Below are positions 10,880-22,300 of a DNA stretch of 27,958 nucleotides, in pieces. Position numbers and translations under genes: made by a program. This DNA is from Funneliformis mosseae (taxonomy: Eukaryota; Glomeromycota; Glomeromycetes; Glomerales; Glomeraceae): the NCBI GenBank assembly GCA_910592005.1, contig CAJVPP010000666.1, positions 1-27,958 on the forward strand. The letters run 5' to 3'. Numbering within the stretch: the stretch's first letter is position 1; each line of letters starts with the position of its first letter. The notes beneath the pieces were generated by a model, which saw only the letters and a list, made by a program, of their open reading frames with translations, was not told the DNA's origin and searched no databases.

Positions 10880-11185
10880 TGAAATTGAAATATCTGAAAT
10901 TGAGTTTTAGATAATATCTGAATTTTAGACATGAGGTTGTCTAAAATTAGAATATCTAAAATTAAACTAATTAAACTTTAGATAGAATCTGAATTTCAGA
11001 TACAAGACTGTCTGAAATTGAGATATCTGAAATTAAATTTCAGATAGAATCTGAATTTTAAACACGAAACTATTTGAAATTGAGTTTCTATCTGAAGCTC
11101 AATTTCAGATAGAATTTGGATTTCAGATATAAGACTATCTGAAATTAAAATATCTGAAATTAAACTTCAAATAAAATCTGAATTT
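10880..11185. repeat. Internal satellite of ATCTGAAATT / AATTTCAGAT units
   Basis: A unit of about 60-75 bp, of the form ATCTGAATTTYAGAYAYRAG, then RYTRTCTGAAATTGAGATATC, then TGAAATTAAAYTTCAGATAGA, is repeated about four times (starts near 10914, 10988, 11048, 11113). Within each unit the short word TCTGAAATT and its complement AATTTCAGA alternate, so the array is full of nested inverted repeats. Confidence 0.75.
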
Positions 11186-11741
11186 TATACAAATTATGTA
11201 TTTATAAATTAAAATTAAAGTAATCTATTATCTATACATAAGCAATTTATTTTATTTAATAAAATTTTTATAATTTTAAATGTTACTTTATTTATTTTTC
11301 TTTATTACTATGTTATAATAATAAAAAATTAATTCTATAATTAAAATTTAAAAATATTTATAAAAAGTTTAAGTTAAAATTTATCTTCAGCTTCAAAATT
11401 GAATAATTATATAAGTAACTTGTAAAGATAGGAATTTCTTTTCTATTTAATTTCTGCTATTTTAAAAGAAAGGAAATATATTTTAATATGTTTTTCTAAT
11501 TGAATGATTATTTTTTGCCTTTTCAGGTTTGATCACTTTAGTCTAAAGTTTTAAAAAAAATTTAAAAAATAAAAATGCATTTATTTAACTGATATAGCAT
11601 CAGAATAAATTTAAGAAAAAAGAATACTTATTTGCCAAAAAAACTGAATAAAAATAAAATTAAAATTAAAAAATATTAAAAAAAAAATAAATAATAAAAA
11701 TAAAAAATTTTAAAGTTACGAAATTACAAAAAAAAAATTAG

Positions 11742-11906
11742 CATATGGGTTGATTGCTAGGAAAATCAGGTTCTGAGAATTTTTTAGCGAAATTGAGATT
11801 TTTATTGCATTTAGTTTTTGATGTTATTAGATTAAAATGTATTAAGCTTTTAATTTTAGTCAAAAATTTCTCGAAATCTGATTTTTCTAGAAACACTCCC
11901 ATATTG
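11742..11906. mobile_element. Nested miniature inverted-repeat element, about 165 bp
   Basis: The left arm runs CATATGGG, then GCTAGGAAAATCAGG, then GAGAATTTTT. The right arm, read on the opposite strand, runs CAATATGGG, then TCTAGAAAAATCAGA, then CGAGAAATTTTT. The arms are about 55-60 bp with scattered mismatches, so the whole element could fold into one long hairpin. It sits inside the 10.67-12.05 kb element and has a diverged relative at 8350-8456. There is no reading frame. This is a MITE by structure; no clear target duplication was found. Confidence 0.65.
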
Positions 11907-12049
11907 TGATTAATTAAAATAATTTTTTATAAGTTGTCTAAAATTGGAATTCTAATTTCAGTTAGCTGAACTTGAAATCTCAATTTTAAACATCAAAAGA
12001 TCATTTGAATTCTAATTTTAGATGATAATAAATTTTAGTCACAATACTA

Positions 12050-13600
12050 AAACTAATCAAAATAAAATTTTCAATTCACAGATTATAGTTAATACTAAAT
12101 TATATATATAAAATGCTAAAACATTTTAACAATTTTAGCATTTATAGTTACTTAATTTCAGTAGTTTTATAGTTTTAAAATAACCTTAATTACTTATATT
12201 ATATAATTCAAATATATAATACTAATTGTTATAGTTTATTATATAACTATTTAAATAATTCTGCCTAACATTACAAATCATATGATATAATTTTAAATAA
12301 TAAATATTATTTATTATTTGCTTTCTGAAATAACATATAATACGTGATATATTATTAAAAATATTTAAATTATTTTATATCATTTTTCAACATTAGGTTA
12401 CATATTTAAACTGGATAAATAGTAATAAATTTTTTTAAAATTACAATAAAATCTAATTTATTTATTTTACCATTTACTTTTACTAATAATCTTAATCATT
12501 TTCTTAAAATAATATTTTCATATAATAAAAATTTTACTATTATATTTAATTCTAGGTATTAAAATATTAGATTCTATTTTTCATTAAATATAATTAAGAT
12601 TATCATTTTAAAAAAAATAAATCTGAACTCATTTTTTTAAATAATAGTTTTTTATTATCTAATTAATCAATTTAGTAATTTTATATATCATGAAAATTAC
12701 TTTTTACATTAAATTTCTATAAAATAGTTTAGTATAAAAACTTGTAAATAAATTTTGTTTGACAAAGTTTTTATAAATAGTTAAAGTTAAATTTCTTTAT
12801 TTTATAAATTACTAAAATTCTATTAATAAGACGTCAATAGTTTTTTTAACAATTTTTAAAAATTTATAATAATTATTATTATTTATAAAACATAATATTT
12901 TAGTTCTTTTAACTATTAATTAAATATTAAAATTTTTATATTAAGATATTGTATCTATAATAGTACTTTTTAAAATTTTTAAGACATGAATAATAGCTTT
13001 ATAAATTTCATATTTATTTAAAAGCTAATAACTTTTTATATTCAAATTTATTTAATTATAATTTTTCTATTTTAAAATATATTTCAAATGATATAATAAA
13101 TATTATTACAGCAAAACTGATTATTATTTATATATATATTATTAAATTTGATATATACTTTTTTTAAAAAAAGTATCTGATTAATCAAAAAAAAATAAAA
13201 AAATTATTTATTTAAAATTTTAAGTGTAAATTTTTTAAAATTAATTAAATTATTAATATTTAAGAAATGCTTAATTATTTTTTTATAATAGAATTTGATT
13301 TTTTAGATCTTTTAACATTTAATCTATTATTAGAATTAACACATCACATATATAAAAAATAAAATTTATATATAATTACCATATATTATTTAATTTTATT
13401 AAAATTAAGTTTTTAATAATGATTTCAAAAAATTTAATATTAACAATTTAATATAAAAAATTAAAAGTAAAATAAATTATACTTTAATGATTTTTTACAT
13501 TTTTTTATATTTATAATTTTTAAAATGCAAATATATAAATAAATGCTTATTGGTACTAAAATTAAAATTGTATATTATATTAAAAAATCACACTTTTTTT
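12050..13600. other. AT desert I, right part; no gene seen
   Basis: Very A/T-rich and without usable reading frames. A stretch near 13135-13225 (ATATATACT, T/A-run, TATCTGATTAAT) resembles 8545-8600 in direct orientation, so parts of the desert are worn copies of one another. Nothing else could be assigned. Confidence 0.6.
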
Positions 13601-13819
13601 TTTTACTAAAGTATTTTTACTAACAATCCTATTATTATAATAAATACACTTCAAAACTACTAAATAATAATTTCACTTTAATAGATTTTAATAAAAAGTT
13701 TTCTAGTCTTATATTTTGGTATGAACAATATAATAAAAAGCTACAAAGATGTCCATTTTGCAAAGCCCAATAAATGAACATAACATGTAAATGAATTTGA
13801 ATACTAGGTATGAAATTAC

Positions 13820-15685
13820 TCATGATGCCATATAATCATTGATCTCTATTTCAGTCGGTAGTTCTGTAATATTGACTTCGAATCTTTCTTGTACTTTGTT
13901 TAATGTGTCGGCGTCTTCTTGATTTGCTACGAAAGTAATAGCAAGACCTTTGGTACCAAAACGTCCAGCACGCCCAACCTTTTTGAATCAATAAAATTAG
14001 TATAGTACTTTAAATAAAAAACATTAAACACATTATAGTAAAAAATACCCTGTGTAAGTATGTGTCCGGGCCATCAGGCATATCGTAATTAATAACAATA
14101 TTCACACGTTCAATGTCAATTCCACGTCCAAAAACATCAGTTGCGACCATTATTCGTTTCTGGAAGTCTTTAAATGATTTATATTTGGCAATTCTGTAAA
14201 TAATTAATAACCGTTAATATTACGATTAATCTGTACTTTCAAGATGAAAAAAATTTAATCAACTAACCTTTCTTCTTGCTTCATTGCACCGTGAATACAA
14301 ATACTTGGAAAGTTACAGTCACAAAGAAGTTTATTTAACTCATTTGCACGTTGAACCGATTTAACAAAGATGCATACTTGGTTAAATTCAAGCGTATCAA
14401 GTAAATCATTCAATTTGCGGTTCTTAGCAGTTTCAGGTAATTTGATGAAATGTTGTTGAAGACCATGAAGAGTGAGTTTAGTTTCATCATCAACATAAAT
14501 TTCTAGTGGCTAATTGATTAATTTAATATTAAGTAAAATTAAATTTTTTTTAAGAAAAAAAAAATAAAGAAATAAAGAATAATTGTAAGCCTTACATTTT
14601 GCATGAATTTTTTACAAACAGGCCGAATCTCTTTGCTAAGTGTAGCACTAAACATCATGACTTGTTTATTATGAGGTGTCTTGCGGAAAATCGCTTGGAC
14701 ATCTCGTCTCATGTCTGTTGTTCCGGTAAGTAAATAAATAAACAAAAAAAAAATAAATGTGTATATATATATATATATCACAAGAAATTAGATTTAATAT
14801 TATATTAAAGCATAATTAATAGAAATAAACATATATAATTATTCATTCAGACTAAATTTCATCTCATTAGGTTATTAAACCTTAGATGAGCTGGGTTATA
14901 ACGATTTTCATCCTTAAAACAAAAAATATATATATATATATATATATATATTGATAATGTAAGTCTTACCTAATTGATCCAACATTTTGTCACATTCATC
15001 GAGTACAAAATGCTTAACACTACCAACTTTCAGTTGACCATCGTTTACTAATGCTAGCACCCTTCCGGGTGTCCCAACAACAATATGGGGCGTGGTTTCT
15101 TTGCTTGCAAATTTCTTATAATCATCTCTAATGGGAATACCACCGTAGAAAACGTCAGTCTTTATTTCTGGCATGTACTTGCTGAATCGAGTATATTCGC
15201 TTCGGATTTGAAAGGCCAATTCGCGAGTATGGCAGAGAACGATTACTGAAACTTCGCCTGGTGCAGGTTCTACTTGTTGAAGTGTAGCCAAAACAAAGAC
15301 TGCAGTCTTACCCATACCAGATTTGGCCTGACAAAGAACATCCATACCAAGAATCGACTGGGGAATACACTCTTGTTGTACTAATAAATCAATTAATATA
15401 ATATTAGTTAAATTAAAATTAACTTGAAATATATTATATATAATGCATACCTTCTGAAGGATGTTCAAAACCACAATCTACAATAGCTCGAAGCAATTCA
15501 GGCTTCAACAAGAAATCTCTGAAGCCAGTGGAGTGAATGCCGACATAGCTTCCCTTCTTATCTTTCGTACTTTCTTCGGATAAGTCTTGACCGTTACCAG
15601 TAGGTTGTTCCGCAGCGGGAGCATCGGTTTGCATGGTCTCATCTTCTTCTTCATAGTCAATTAAATCGTCACCGTGGTCAGCCAT
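13820..15685 (-). CDS. SUB2: DECD-box RNA helicase SUB2/UAP56 (six exons)
   Basis: Exons (transcript order) are 15685-15451, 15380-14970, 14714-14596, 14509-14268, 14193-14049 and 13978-13820, giving 436 residues; the family is about 430-450. After an acidic N-terminus (DLIDYEEED, 8-15) come the Q-motif region [14 protein letters not shown]...GFEHPSEVQ (about 55-80), Walker A AKSGMGKT (97-104), PGR in VVGTPGR, the diagnostic DECD instead of DEAD (206-209), SAT (238-240), then the second RecA lobe with [25 protein letters not shown] and [13 protein letters not shown] (383-395). SUB2/UAP56 is an ATP-dependent RNA-unwinding protein of spliceosome assembly and of the TREX complex that couples transcription to mRNA export in the nucleus. 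All catalytic motifs are intact and every exon junction closes in frame, so the gene looks functional. Intron 2 (14715-14969) is the longest and carries TA microsatellites. The start is the ATG opening the acidic tail. Confidence 0.95.
14761..14951. repeat. TA microsatellites in SUB2 intron 2
   Basis: Two runs of alternating TA (about 14761-14779 and 14926-14951) lie inside the 255-nt second intron, either side of a less simple segment. They are likely to vary in length between strains. Confidence 0.8.
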
Positions 15686-16364
15686 TTTTAAATGTTGGTT
15701 TAAACTTAAAGGTGTAAAATATTGGGCATCAACCAGGTGAATGAAGAGATTTTGATGACAAAGTGTTTAGTAACTTGAGTTCTTTTTTTTTTTTTTTTGA
15801 TAAATTTCGAAAAATCAAGACTGTCATGTCGGCCGCCAGATTCTGCTGCTCATTTTTGCTCGTCGCTCATTGGTGAAGGAATACAAAGGATGAATATATG
15901 TTTGATGATGAAGATTTCATAAAGATATGCGTTTTTTTTCACTCATAATGGTGACACAAATCTTTATTTTCTCAGAAAGAATATCATTTAATGAAAATCT
16001 TTCAAATGTTTTTTTTTTTTTAATTTTTTAAATGTTCAATCCTAATGATGTCAAAATTGATTGTCGAATGATCCATTGCCAATCATGTTGCAGTAGACTC
16101 ATTAATCCTTACAAAAGTTGAAGAAGGTCTTCGATATATTTAACAGAGTTTCAGATATCGTCGAACTTGAAGACTCGTAGCTGTAAGAATATAAGAACCA
16201 CACATAGTAACTTCCCTCATACTTTCCCTCATACTTTACTTAAAAAAGAGAGCCTCTATTTATAGATTATAGGGGACGATCCATATTCTTGGAGGAACTT
16301 AGGAAAAGGTGGAGCCATCAGATTCAAAATAACCATCTGACCACGGAACTTTCCGTCTTCAATA
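15686..16364. promoter_or_regulatory. 5' flank of SUB2
   Basis: Non-coding and moderately GC-rich. On the minus strand it runs up from the SUB2 start codon through a long A-run (15782-15799) and a short GC-rich patch (CGGCCGCC, 15829-15836). CCAAT pentamers occur in both orientations (ATTGG near 15869, CCAAT near 16079). The SUB2 promoter and 5' UTR are expected here by position; the individual boxes are only suggestive. Confidence 0.45.
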
Positions 16365-16559
16365 TTGTTCAAGGTGCTGTCCGTATTTTTTTTTTTTTTT
16401 TTTTTTTTTTTTGAAGGGTGGTTTTTATTAACCACAGATCCGGAGAGCGAAAGCTTTTTTAAAGCGAGCAGAATCGGCGGTAACGGCAATACTGGTTCTT
16501 CTCCTCTCCGTTTGCATAGAGACGACATACCTTTTGGATACAAGAACTTTGGTTTTTGA
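16365..16559. other. Unassigned GC-richer patch with open frames on both strands and a 23-nt T-run
   Basis: The plus strand has a 64-codon frame (16365-16559) and the minus strand a 95-codon frame (16256-16543). Both read through the same homopolymer (16386-16412), giving poly-Phe or poly-Lys, which argues against either being a real protein. Right of the T-run the base composition is coding-like (plus frame: LLTTDPESESFFKASRIGG, ending GYKNFGF). On the minus strand the patch ends AATAAAAACCACCCTTC and then a long A-run, like the 3' end of a retroposed transcript. I recognise no domain. It could be a retroposon tail, a small gene or a pseudogene. Confidence 0.25.
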
Positions 16560-16870
16560 CTGAGACTTTGGTCTTAAAGTTTTTATTAACTGATAAGATA
16601 TTGCGATTTGAAGCAGAAGGGAAGGCTATCTTTTATATTAATTAACGGATGGTGGTTATTTAAGATAAAGGATGAAAGAGGGAAATCAATGGGGCAACTT
16701 GTAAGTGTTGTAATGGTCCTATTTGATGAAATGATAAATAATGTGATATAACTTGCATAATGCAGTTACACCAATTTTTTTCTTCGATTTTTGTTTATAG
16801 CCTACACGTCTTCCGGACCTAGTGATATTAAATGACCAATCAGAGTAATTTGATTATTGTTCCGGTTAAA
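16560..16870. other. Non-coding flank, nothing assigned
   Basis: Moderate base composition with a CCAAT box (about 16834-16838) and some GT/AG-like sites, but no recognisable frame. It is the last normal-looking DNA before the second AT desert. Confidence 0.4.
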
Positions 16871-17603
16871 TGATTTGTTAAAATGCGAACGCGGTTCTAT
16901 ATATTTTTGATATAAAACTTTAATATCAGCTAAATATTTAATATCTTATAAACTTTTTAGATTAATTTAATATATATTATTATATTAAGAAAAATAATTA
17001 AATTGTATATTATTAAAAAAGAGTTTTTTAATAAATTTTATTAGTAAGTTTAAATAAAAACTATTATAAACTAAAATATTATTGAAATTATATATAAATT
17101 TAGTAATTTTTTTAATTAAAAAAATAATAAAAAATATAAAAAATTAATAATTAAAGTTAATATAAATGATAATTAATTATAAGTAAAAGAAATATAATTG
17201 TTAATTTAATATATAAAAATTAAAAAAAAAGAATAGTAATAAATTGAAAAATAATATAAAATATATATATTGTATATTTAAAAAATTTTTATAAATATAA
17301 ATTTATTAAAATTATATTTTTTAAATTTATATTTGTATAAATTATAAAGTATAATTTTATATATAATTAAAAATATGTAATATAATATTATGTAATTTTT
17401 TATTAAAAACTTATTAAAACTATATATATATAAACTTTAATAATAACAATTAATTTTTTAATATTATAAATAAAAATTATAATAAAATATTAATTATTAA
17501 TTTTTATTAATATAAATATATAAATATATTTAATTTAATTTTCTTTTACATATTTTAATTTAATTTTATATAGCATTTATTATTCAAAGCGTAAGTATAA
17601 GAT

Positions 17604-17736
17604 TAAAGATGACGTTGCAACATTGTGACACTTATTTGTCACCTGTTGCAACTTAAATTTTAATAATATTGCAATTTATTGCAACATTGTGATGCTTATT
17701 TGTCACCTGTTGCAACTAATTGGAGTGCCATCTTTA
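17604..17736. mobile_element. 133-bp MITE, copy 1, with perfect 8-bp target duplication
   Basis: The element begins TAAAGATGACG and ends TGCCATCTTTA, and is flanked on both sides by TATAAGAT (17596-17603 and 17737-17744). Inside are two 64-bp-spaced copies of TTGCAACATTGTGA followed by CTTATTTGTCACCTGTTGCAAC. The palindrome GTTGCAAC recurs, and GTGACA pairs with TGTCAC. An 8-bp duplication and a terminal YARNG-like pattern (TAAAG) suggest the hAT superfamily. There is no coding capacity, so it would be moved in trans. Copy 2 lies 1.6 kb to the right in the opposite orientation. Confidence 0.85.
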
Positions 17737-18412
17737 TATAAGATACTTTAGTTAGAGTTAAACTTTTTATGTAATATCTGTCTTAAATATAATTTATCAA
17801 ATAAGTATTATATTAATATTAATCATAATTATAATTTATTTTTATAATATTATTTAAATATAATTGATCAACTAATTTAAATATTACAGATGATTTAATA
17901 ATACCTATTACCTAGTACTACTTTTTAGATTTAATTTTTTAATTATTTAATGATTATTTTAAAATAAAAATAATATCTTTAATTATTTTATAGAATATTT
18001 TATTAAAATTATGTATTAATTCTAAATTATAAAATTACTCTAAATAAAATAAGTTAAAATTAAGTTTATATATAAACACTATTTATTTTTAATTTATGAT
18101 TTTGTAATAATTAAATAAAAATAAGGCAAAACTTTGCTGATCTTCTTAATAAAAACAAAATTTAAATTTTTTTTAAGATATATGTAACATTATTTTACCT
18201 AATCTTTATCAATATAAAAACTAAATCACTTTATACTTTAGTATCTAAATTATATATTTATTGATTTTTTTAATAATTTTAAAATAAAATAAATATAATT
18301 TATTTTTATATATAAGTTGGATTTTAATATAAAAAAATTTATAATTTTAAACACAATTTTTATAAAAATAATTATTTATTATAAACTTGAAAAAAATAAA
18401 AATTTATTTATA

Positions 18413-18584
18413 CAGTCAACTCTTAATATAGCGAACTCTTAATATCACGAATTTTTTGAACAAATATAATAAAAATACTCTTGTTATAGCGAATTGGCCA
18501 ATCAAATCTCTTAAAATCTTCACTATAGCCTTATAGCGAAGTTGAGGTCTAGGACATAGAGTTCGTTATAACAAGAGTTGACTG
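18413..18584. mobile_element. 172-bp pogo/Tigger-type MITE with TA duplication
   Basis: The left end CAGTCAACTCTTAATATAGC continues CGAACTC. The right end on the opposite strand reads CAGTCAACTCTTGTTATAAC and then CGAACTC, 23 of 26 bases identical. TA flanks both ends (18411-18412 and 18585-18586), as expected for pogo/Tc1-type insertion. The motif TATARCGAA occurs at 18427, 18485 and 18532 and, inverted, at 18561-18570. There is no reading frame. The TIR start CAGTCAA and the internal motif also occur in the element at 27531 onward, making that family the likely source of its transposase. Confidence 0.88.
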
Positions 18585-19242
18585 TATTTTAAATGTGTAA
18601 ATCTAAAATTACTATATGAAACTTAGAGATTTTATAAATCATCTAAATAGTAAAAGATAAATTTAGCAAATTATATTAAAATTTTATTAAAAATCTGCAA
18701 AATTCTGAAAAAGGTAAAATTATATAAAAGTTTATAAAAATGTGAAATTATATTAAACTTTAATAAAAAATTAGTGAAACTGCAATTTAAATATTTTATT
18801 AAATCTAAAATTAATTTAGATAAGTAATCTTACCTGAGCTATTTTTGCTATTTCTTAATGTATAAAATTATATATTAAAAAAATCCAATTTTATATTATT
18901 TTCAATTTTGATATTTAATTATATTTTTTTTTACAATTTGTTTTAGTTAAACAAATATACTTTTAATAGTATATTTTTTATTTTTATTAATATTTACTTC
19001 TAAAAATATTTTGTAAAAAGCTTTATACTTTTTGAAAATATGCTTTACTTTTTTTTTAAATTTTTGCATAAACTTCAATACTTATTTATATGTCAATAGT
19101 AAAAGTAAAATTATAAGTTATGAATATTAAAATAATATTAGTTCTATTAGTATACAAATAACTTTATTGATAATTTGTAATATATTTTTGATCTAGTATT
19201 ATTTATATACATCTTTAATTACTTTTTTACTTTTATTTAAAT

Positions 19243-19373
19243 TAAAGATAGTGATAAATAAGTATTATATAGTTGTAACTAGTTGTAACATTAATAAAAA
19301 TTGAGTTGTAACTAATTGCAACTAGTGATAAATAAGTATTATATAATTGTAACTAGTTGCAGTGTCATCTTTA
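19243..19373. mobile_element. 131-bp MITE, copy 2, with perfect 8-bp target duplication
   Basis: The element starts TAAAGATAGTG and ends GTGTCATCTTTA, with ATTTAAAT on both sides (19235-19242 and 19374-19381). The internal unit GTGATAAATAAGTATTATATA followed by TTGTAACTAGTTG occurs twice, 74 bp apart. It corresponds to copy 1 (17604-17736) read on the other strand: GTGATAAATAAG against GTGACAAATAAG. The target sequence differs from that of copy 1, so these are independent insertions. Confidence 0.85.
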
Positions 19374-22300
19374 ATTTAAATATGAATTATTATTTGATAA
19401 ATAATTTTTATTATTTTGAATTAATAATTGGTAGAAATTATAAAATGTAATTATATAAATTAAGTATAAAAATATACTTTAGTACAAATCAATAAATTAT
19501 TAATTAAATTTTATTTTAATAAACAAATTGTATTTTAATAAACGTAATTATTTTATAATAAATACTAAATTAACATTATTAATTTTGATATTATTAAAAT
19601 TAATTAATGTTAAAATATATTTAAATAAAAATTTAATATAAATAAAAATTAAATTTTGATTTATTAATAATTAAATTTAAATTAAATTAATTTTAAATCT
19701 ATTTTTAAATTATTAAGATATAATTTAATTTTAATCAAATCAAATATTTTATTTGATATTAAAAATATATTATTAAAAAATATAAAGCTTTTTATTTTAA
19801 ATAATATATATATTATTTTTAATAAATAATTTTTTAATATATAAAATTTTTAAGTTTATAATAAATATTTAAATATATATCACATAATCTATATTTATCA
19901 CTTATATTATACTTCTTTGCTTTTTTAGTTTTTATTATTTATTTTATAAACAGAATTTTTTTTATGAAAATTATTTTCATTATATAGATATTACACAGAT
20001 AATTTTTTAATTTCTTAATATTAATATAAGTAATGTTAATATTAGCAGTATTACATAACTTATATCTAAACATTTATATACAAATAGAAATTACTTTAAA
20101 ATTAAATGTAATTAATAAATTAATTTAAAAAAAAACTATTAAAGAAATATAATATAAAAATTATAAATAATTAAATTTATTAAATTTATTATTTTGAATT
20201 ATTTAAAATTTATATTTGTTAATATTAAAATTATTTAGATAATATTTCATTAGTTTTACTAGTATTTTATCTATAATACTAATTAAATAATATAATATTA
20301 ATAAAATCAAAATTAAATCATTATAAATAATAACTTTCATTATTTTTAACTATATAAAAATAAAGGACTTTATATTTTTTTAATAATTATTTATTTTTAA
20401 TTTTAGATAAATATTCATAATATTAGTTACTATTTATAATTTATTTATTTACCTATTATATAATCAAAATAGTATTGTCTTTAATAATCAAAGTATGATA
20501 TTTATGCATTATATTCTAATTTTTTAAAGATAATATTACTTTAAATTAAAAGATTTATATAAAATATTATGATAAATAGAAAATTAAGTCTTTTATTAAA
20601 TATAATATGTTAAATATCATTTTTTTGCTATAAGATTTATATTCTTTATAAATTCATATTTTCTTAATTTATGAATATTTGATACTTTAAGTTTATTTTA
20701 ATTATTTCTAATTTTTTTTTATATTTTTATTATTAAATATATTTGAAAAATATTTATAGATTAGTCTTAATTATATTATTTCTAAAATAATTAATAGCCT
20801 TTTTCTTTAAAAATAAATGAATTAGTAATTAAATTTCTATTGAATTCTATAAAAATTTGATATTTATTAAATTATTTTTATATTAATAAAATTATTAATA
20901 TATTATATAATTTATTATATATATTAGCTTTTATTATAAATTTTAACTGCTTTTTTATATAAACTAATTTTTTTTATATATTATTATTTTTGATTAATAA
21001 GATTTTAAAATGATTTAGTAAAATTTCTTATTATAAAATTATTTAATAATATTCAACTCTAAATTTATTATATTTTTAGATTATTTATTATTAATTTATT
21101 TAAATTAATTATAAATTAATAATTGATAAATTGTAATAAAATTTAAATTTAATTATATTTATTAAATTAATCTTTATTATATTAATAACTATTGATCATT
21201 TTTATTAAATATTAAACCTTATTTTATATCTTTCATAAATGAAAAAAAATAATAATATAAAATTATAAAATTAATAATTATAAAACAAATGTATAAAAAT
21301 GAATGATCATTAAAAAAAATTATATTATATATAAGAAAGCTTATTATCTATTTAATCAGTTAAATTTTAATAATTTAAGATTTATTTATTTTATTTAATA
21401 AATATTTATTGATATATATAATAATCTTTAAGCAATTTTTTAATTATAATATTATTTATTATAATAATATTATTTGTTTAAATTAAAATTTCTTATTAGA
21501 TATTTATTAATAAATATTAAAAAAAAAACTACTCAAATTATTATTAATTTAAATAAATTCATTAATTATACTTTAATAAAAATAACTCTTATAAAGAAAA
21601 TTTTCAAATAATTATAATCACATTTTATTTTGTATTTGAAATAATAAATAAGTTTTGAATTAATTATTAATAGACTTCAAAAATTATTGTATATATACTT
21701 AAAATTTTAATTATAGGTTGAATCTGTTTTTAATAATTCATAAGATTTTATGCTTTTAGTTTAACTTCATTTGTTAAAAAATCAAAAATTTGATATCAAT
21801 TATATTATATTATATAATAAATTAATTATAGTATTGAATAATTTAATTTAAATATTTGTTATAAATGCTTTCTTTAATATAATATATTTTAATTAGTTTT
21901 AAAATTTAATTTAAAAAATTAGCTATTTCTATCTAATATTGATTTTATAATAATTTAAATTAAATTATACATAAATTATTTTATGTTTTATAAAATTTTT
22001 TTTAAATTAATTATAATTTAAATCAAATTTTCCTTTAAATTTTCTTTTTAAATTCTATTTAATATAATAAATACATATAAAAGCAAAGTATTAAAAAATT
22101 TATTTTAATAGTTTTTGCAAAGTAAGGATTACTATTTATAAAAATAACTTTAGATTTAATAAATTTATTATTTGATAAAAATTTTGTAATATTTATAAAA
22201 AAAATATTATTTTCTATTTTATTATTAATTAAGTAAATGTATTTTATTATTAAAATTAATATATATATATATATTCAATATCATATTATATTGATTTTTT

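Larger units (their letters stand above)
10673..12045. mobile_element. Decayed 1.37-kb element with long inverted ends
   Basis: The left end ATTGTGACTAAAATTTA (10673-10689) is matched by TAAATTTTAGTCACAAT (12029-12045) in inverted orientation. Diverged similarity continues inward for roughly 100 bp on each side; for example GGAATTCAG near 10707 and AATTGAGATTTAAAGATC near 10723 have inverted counterparts around 11950-12010. The interior holds a satellite of ATCTGAAATT motifs and a second inverted-repeat element. No transposase frame is present, so it is non-autonomous or dead. Flanks ACTAAT (left) and ACTAAA (right) might be a worn target duplication. The superfamily cannot be assigned from this alone. 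Confidence 0.6.

Noticed and set aside
8480..13230. Direct repeats (about 8545-8600 and 13135-13225) as LTRs of a retrotransposon
   Set aside because: Similarity is limited to short A/T words, the spacing of other repeated pairs is different, and no gag/pol frame or primer-binding site lies between them.
13635..13823. 62-codon minus frame just after the SUB2 stop
   Set aside because: It lies in the expected 3' UTR, is low in complexity and shows no domain; SUB2 ends normally at the TGA at 13820-13822.
19210..19217. Solo CATCTTTA just left of MITE copy 2 as another element end
   Set aside because: Only eight bases match and no partner end or target duplication is visible; chance is likely in this composition.
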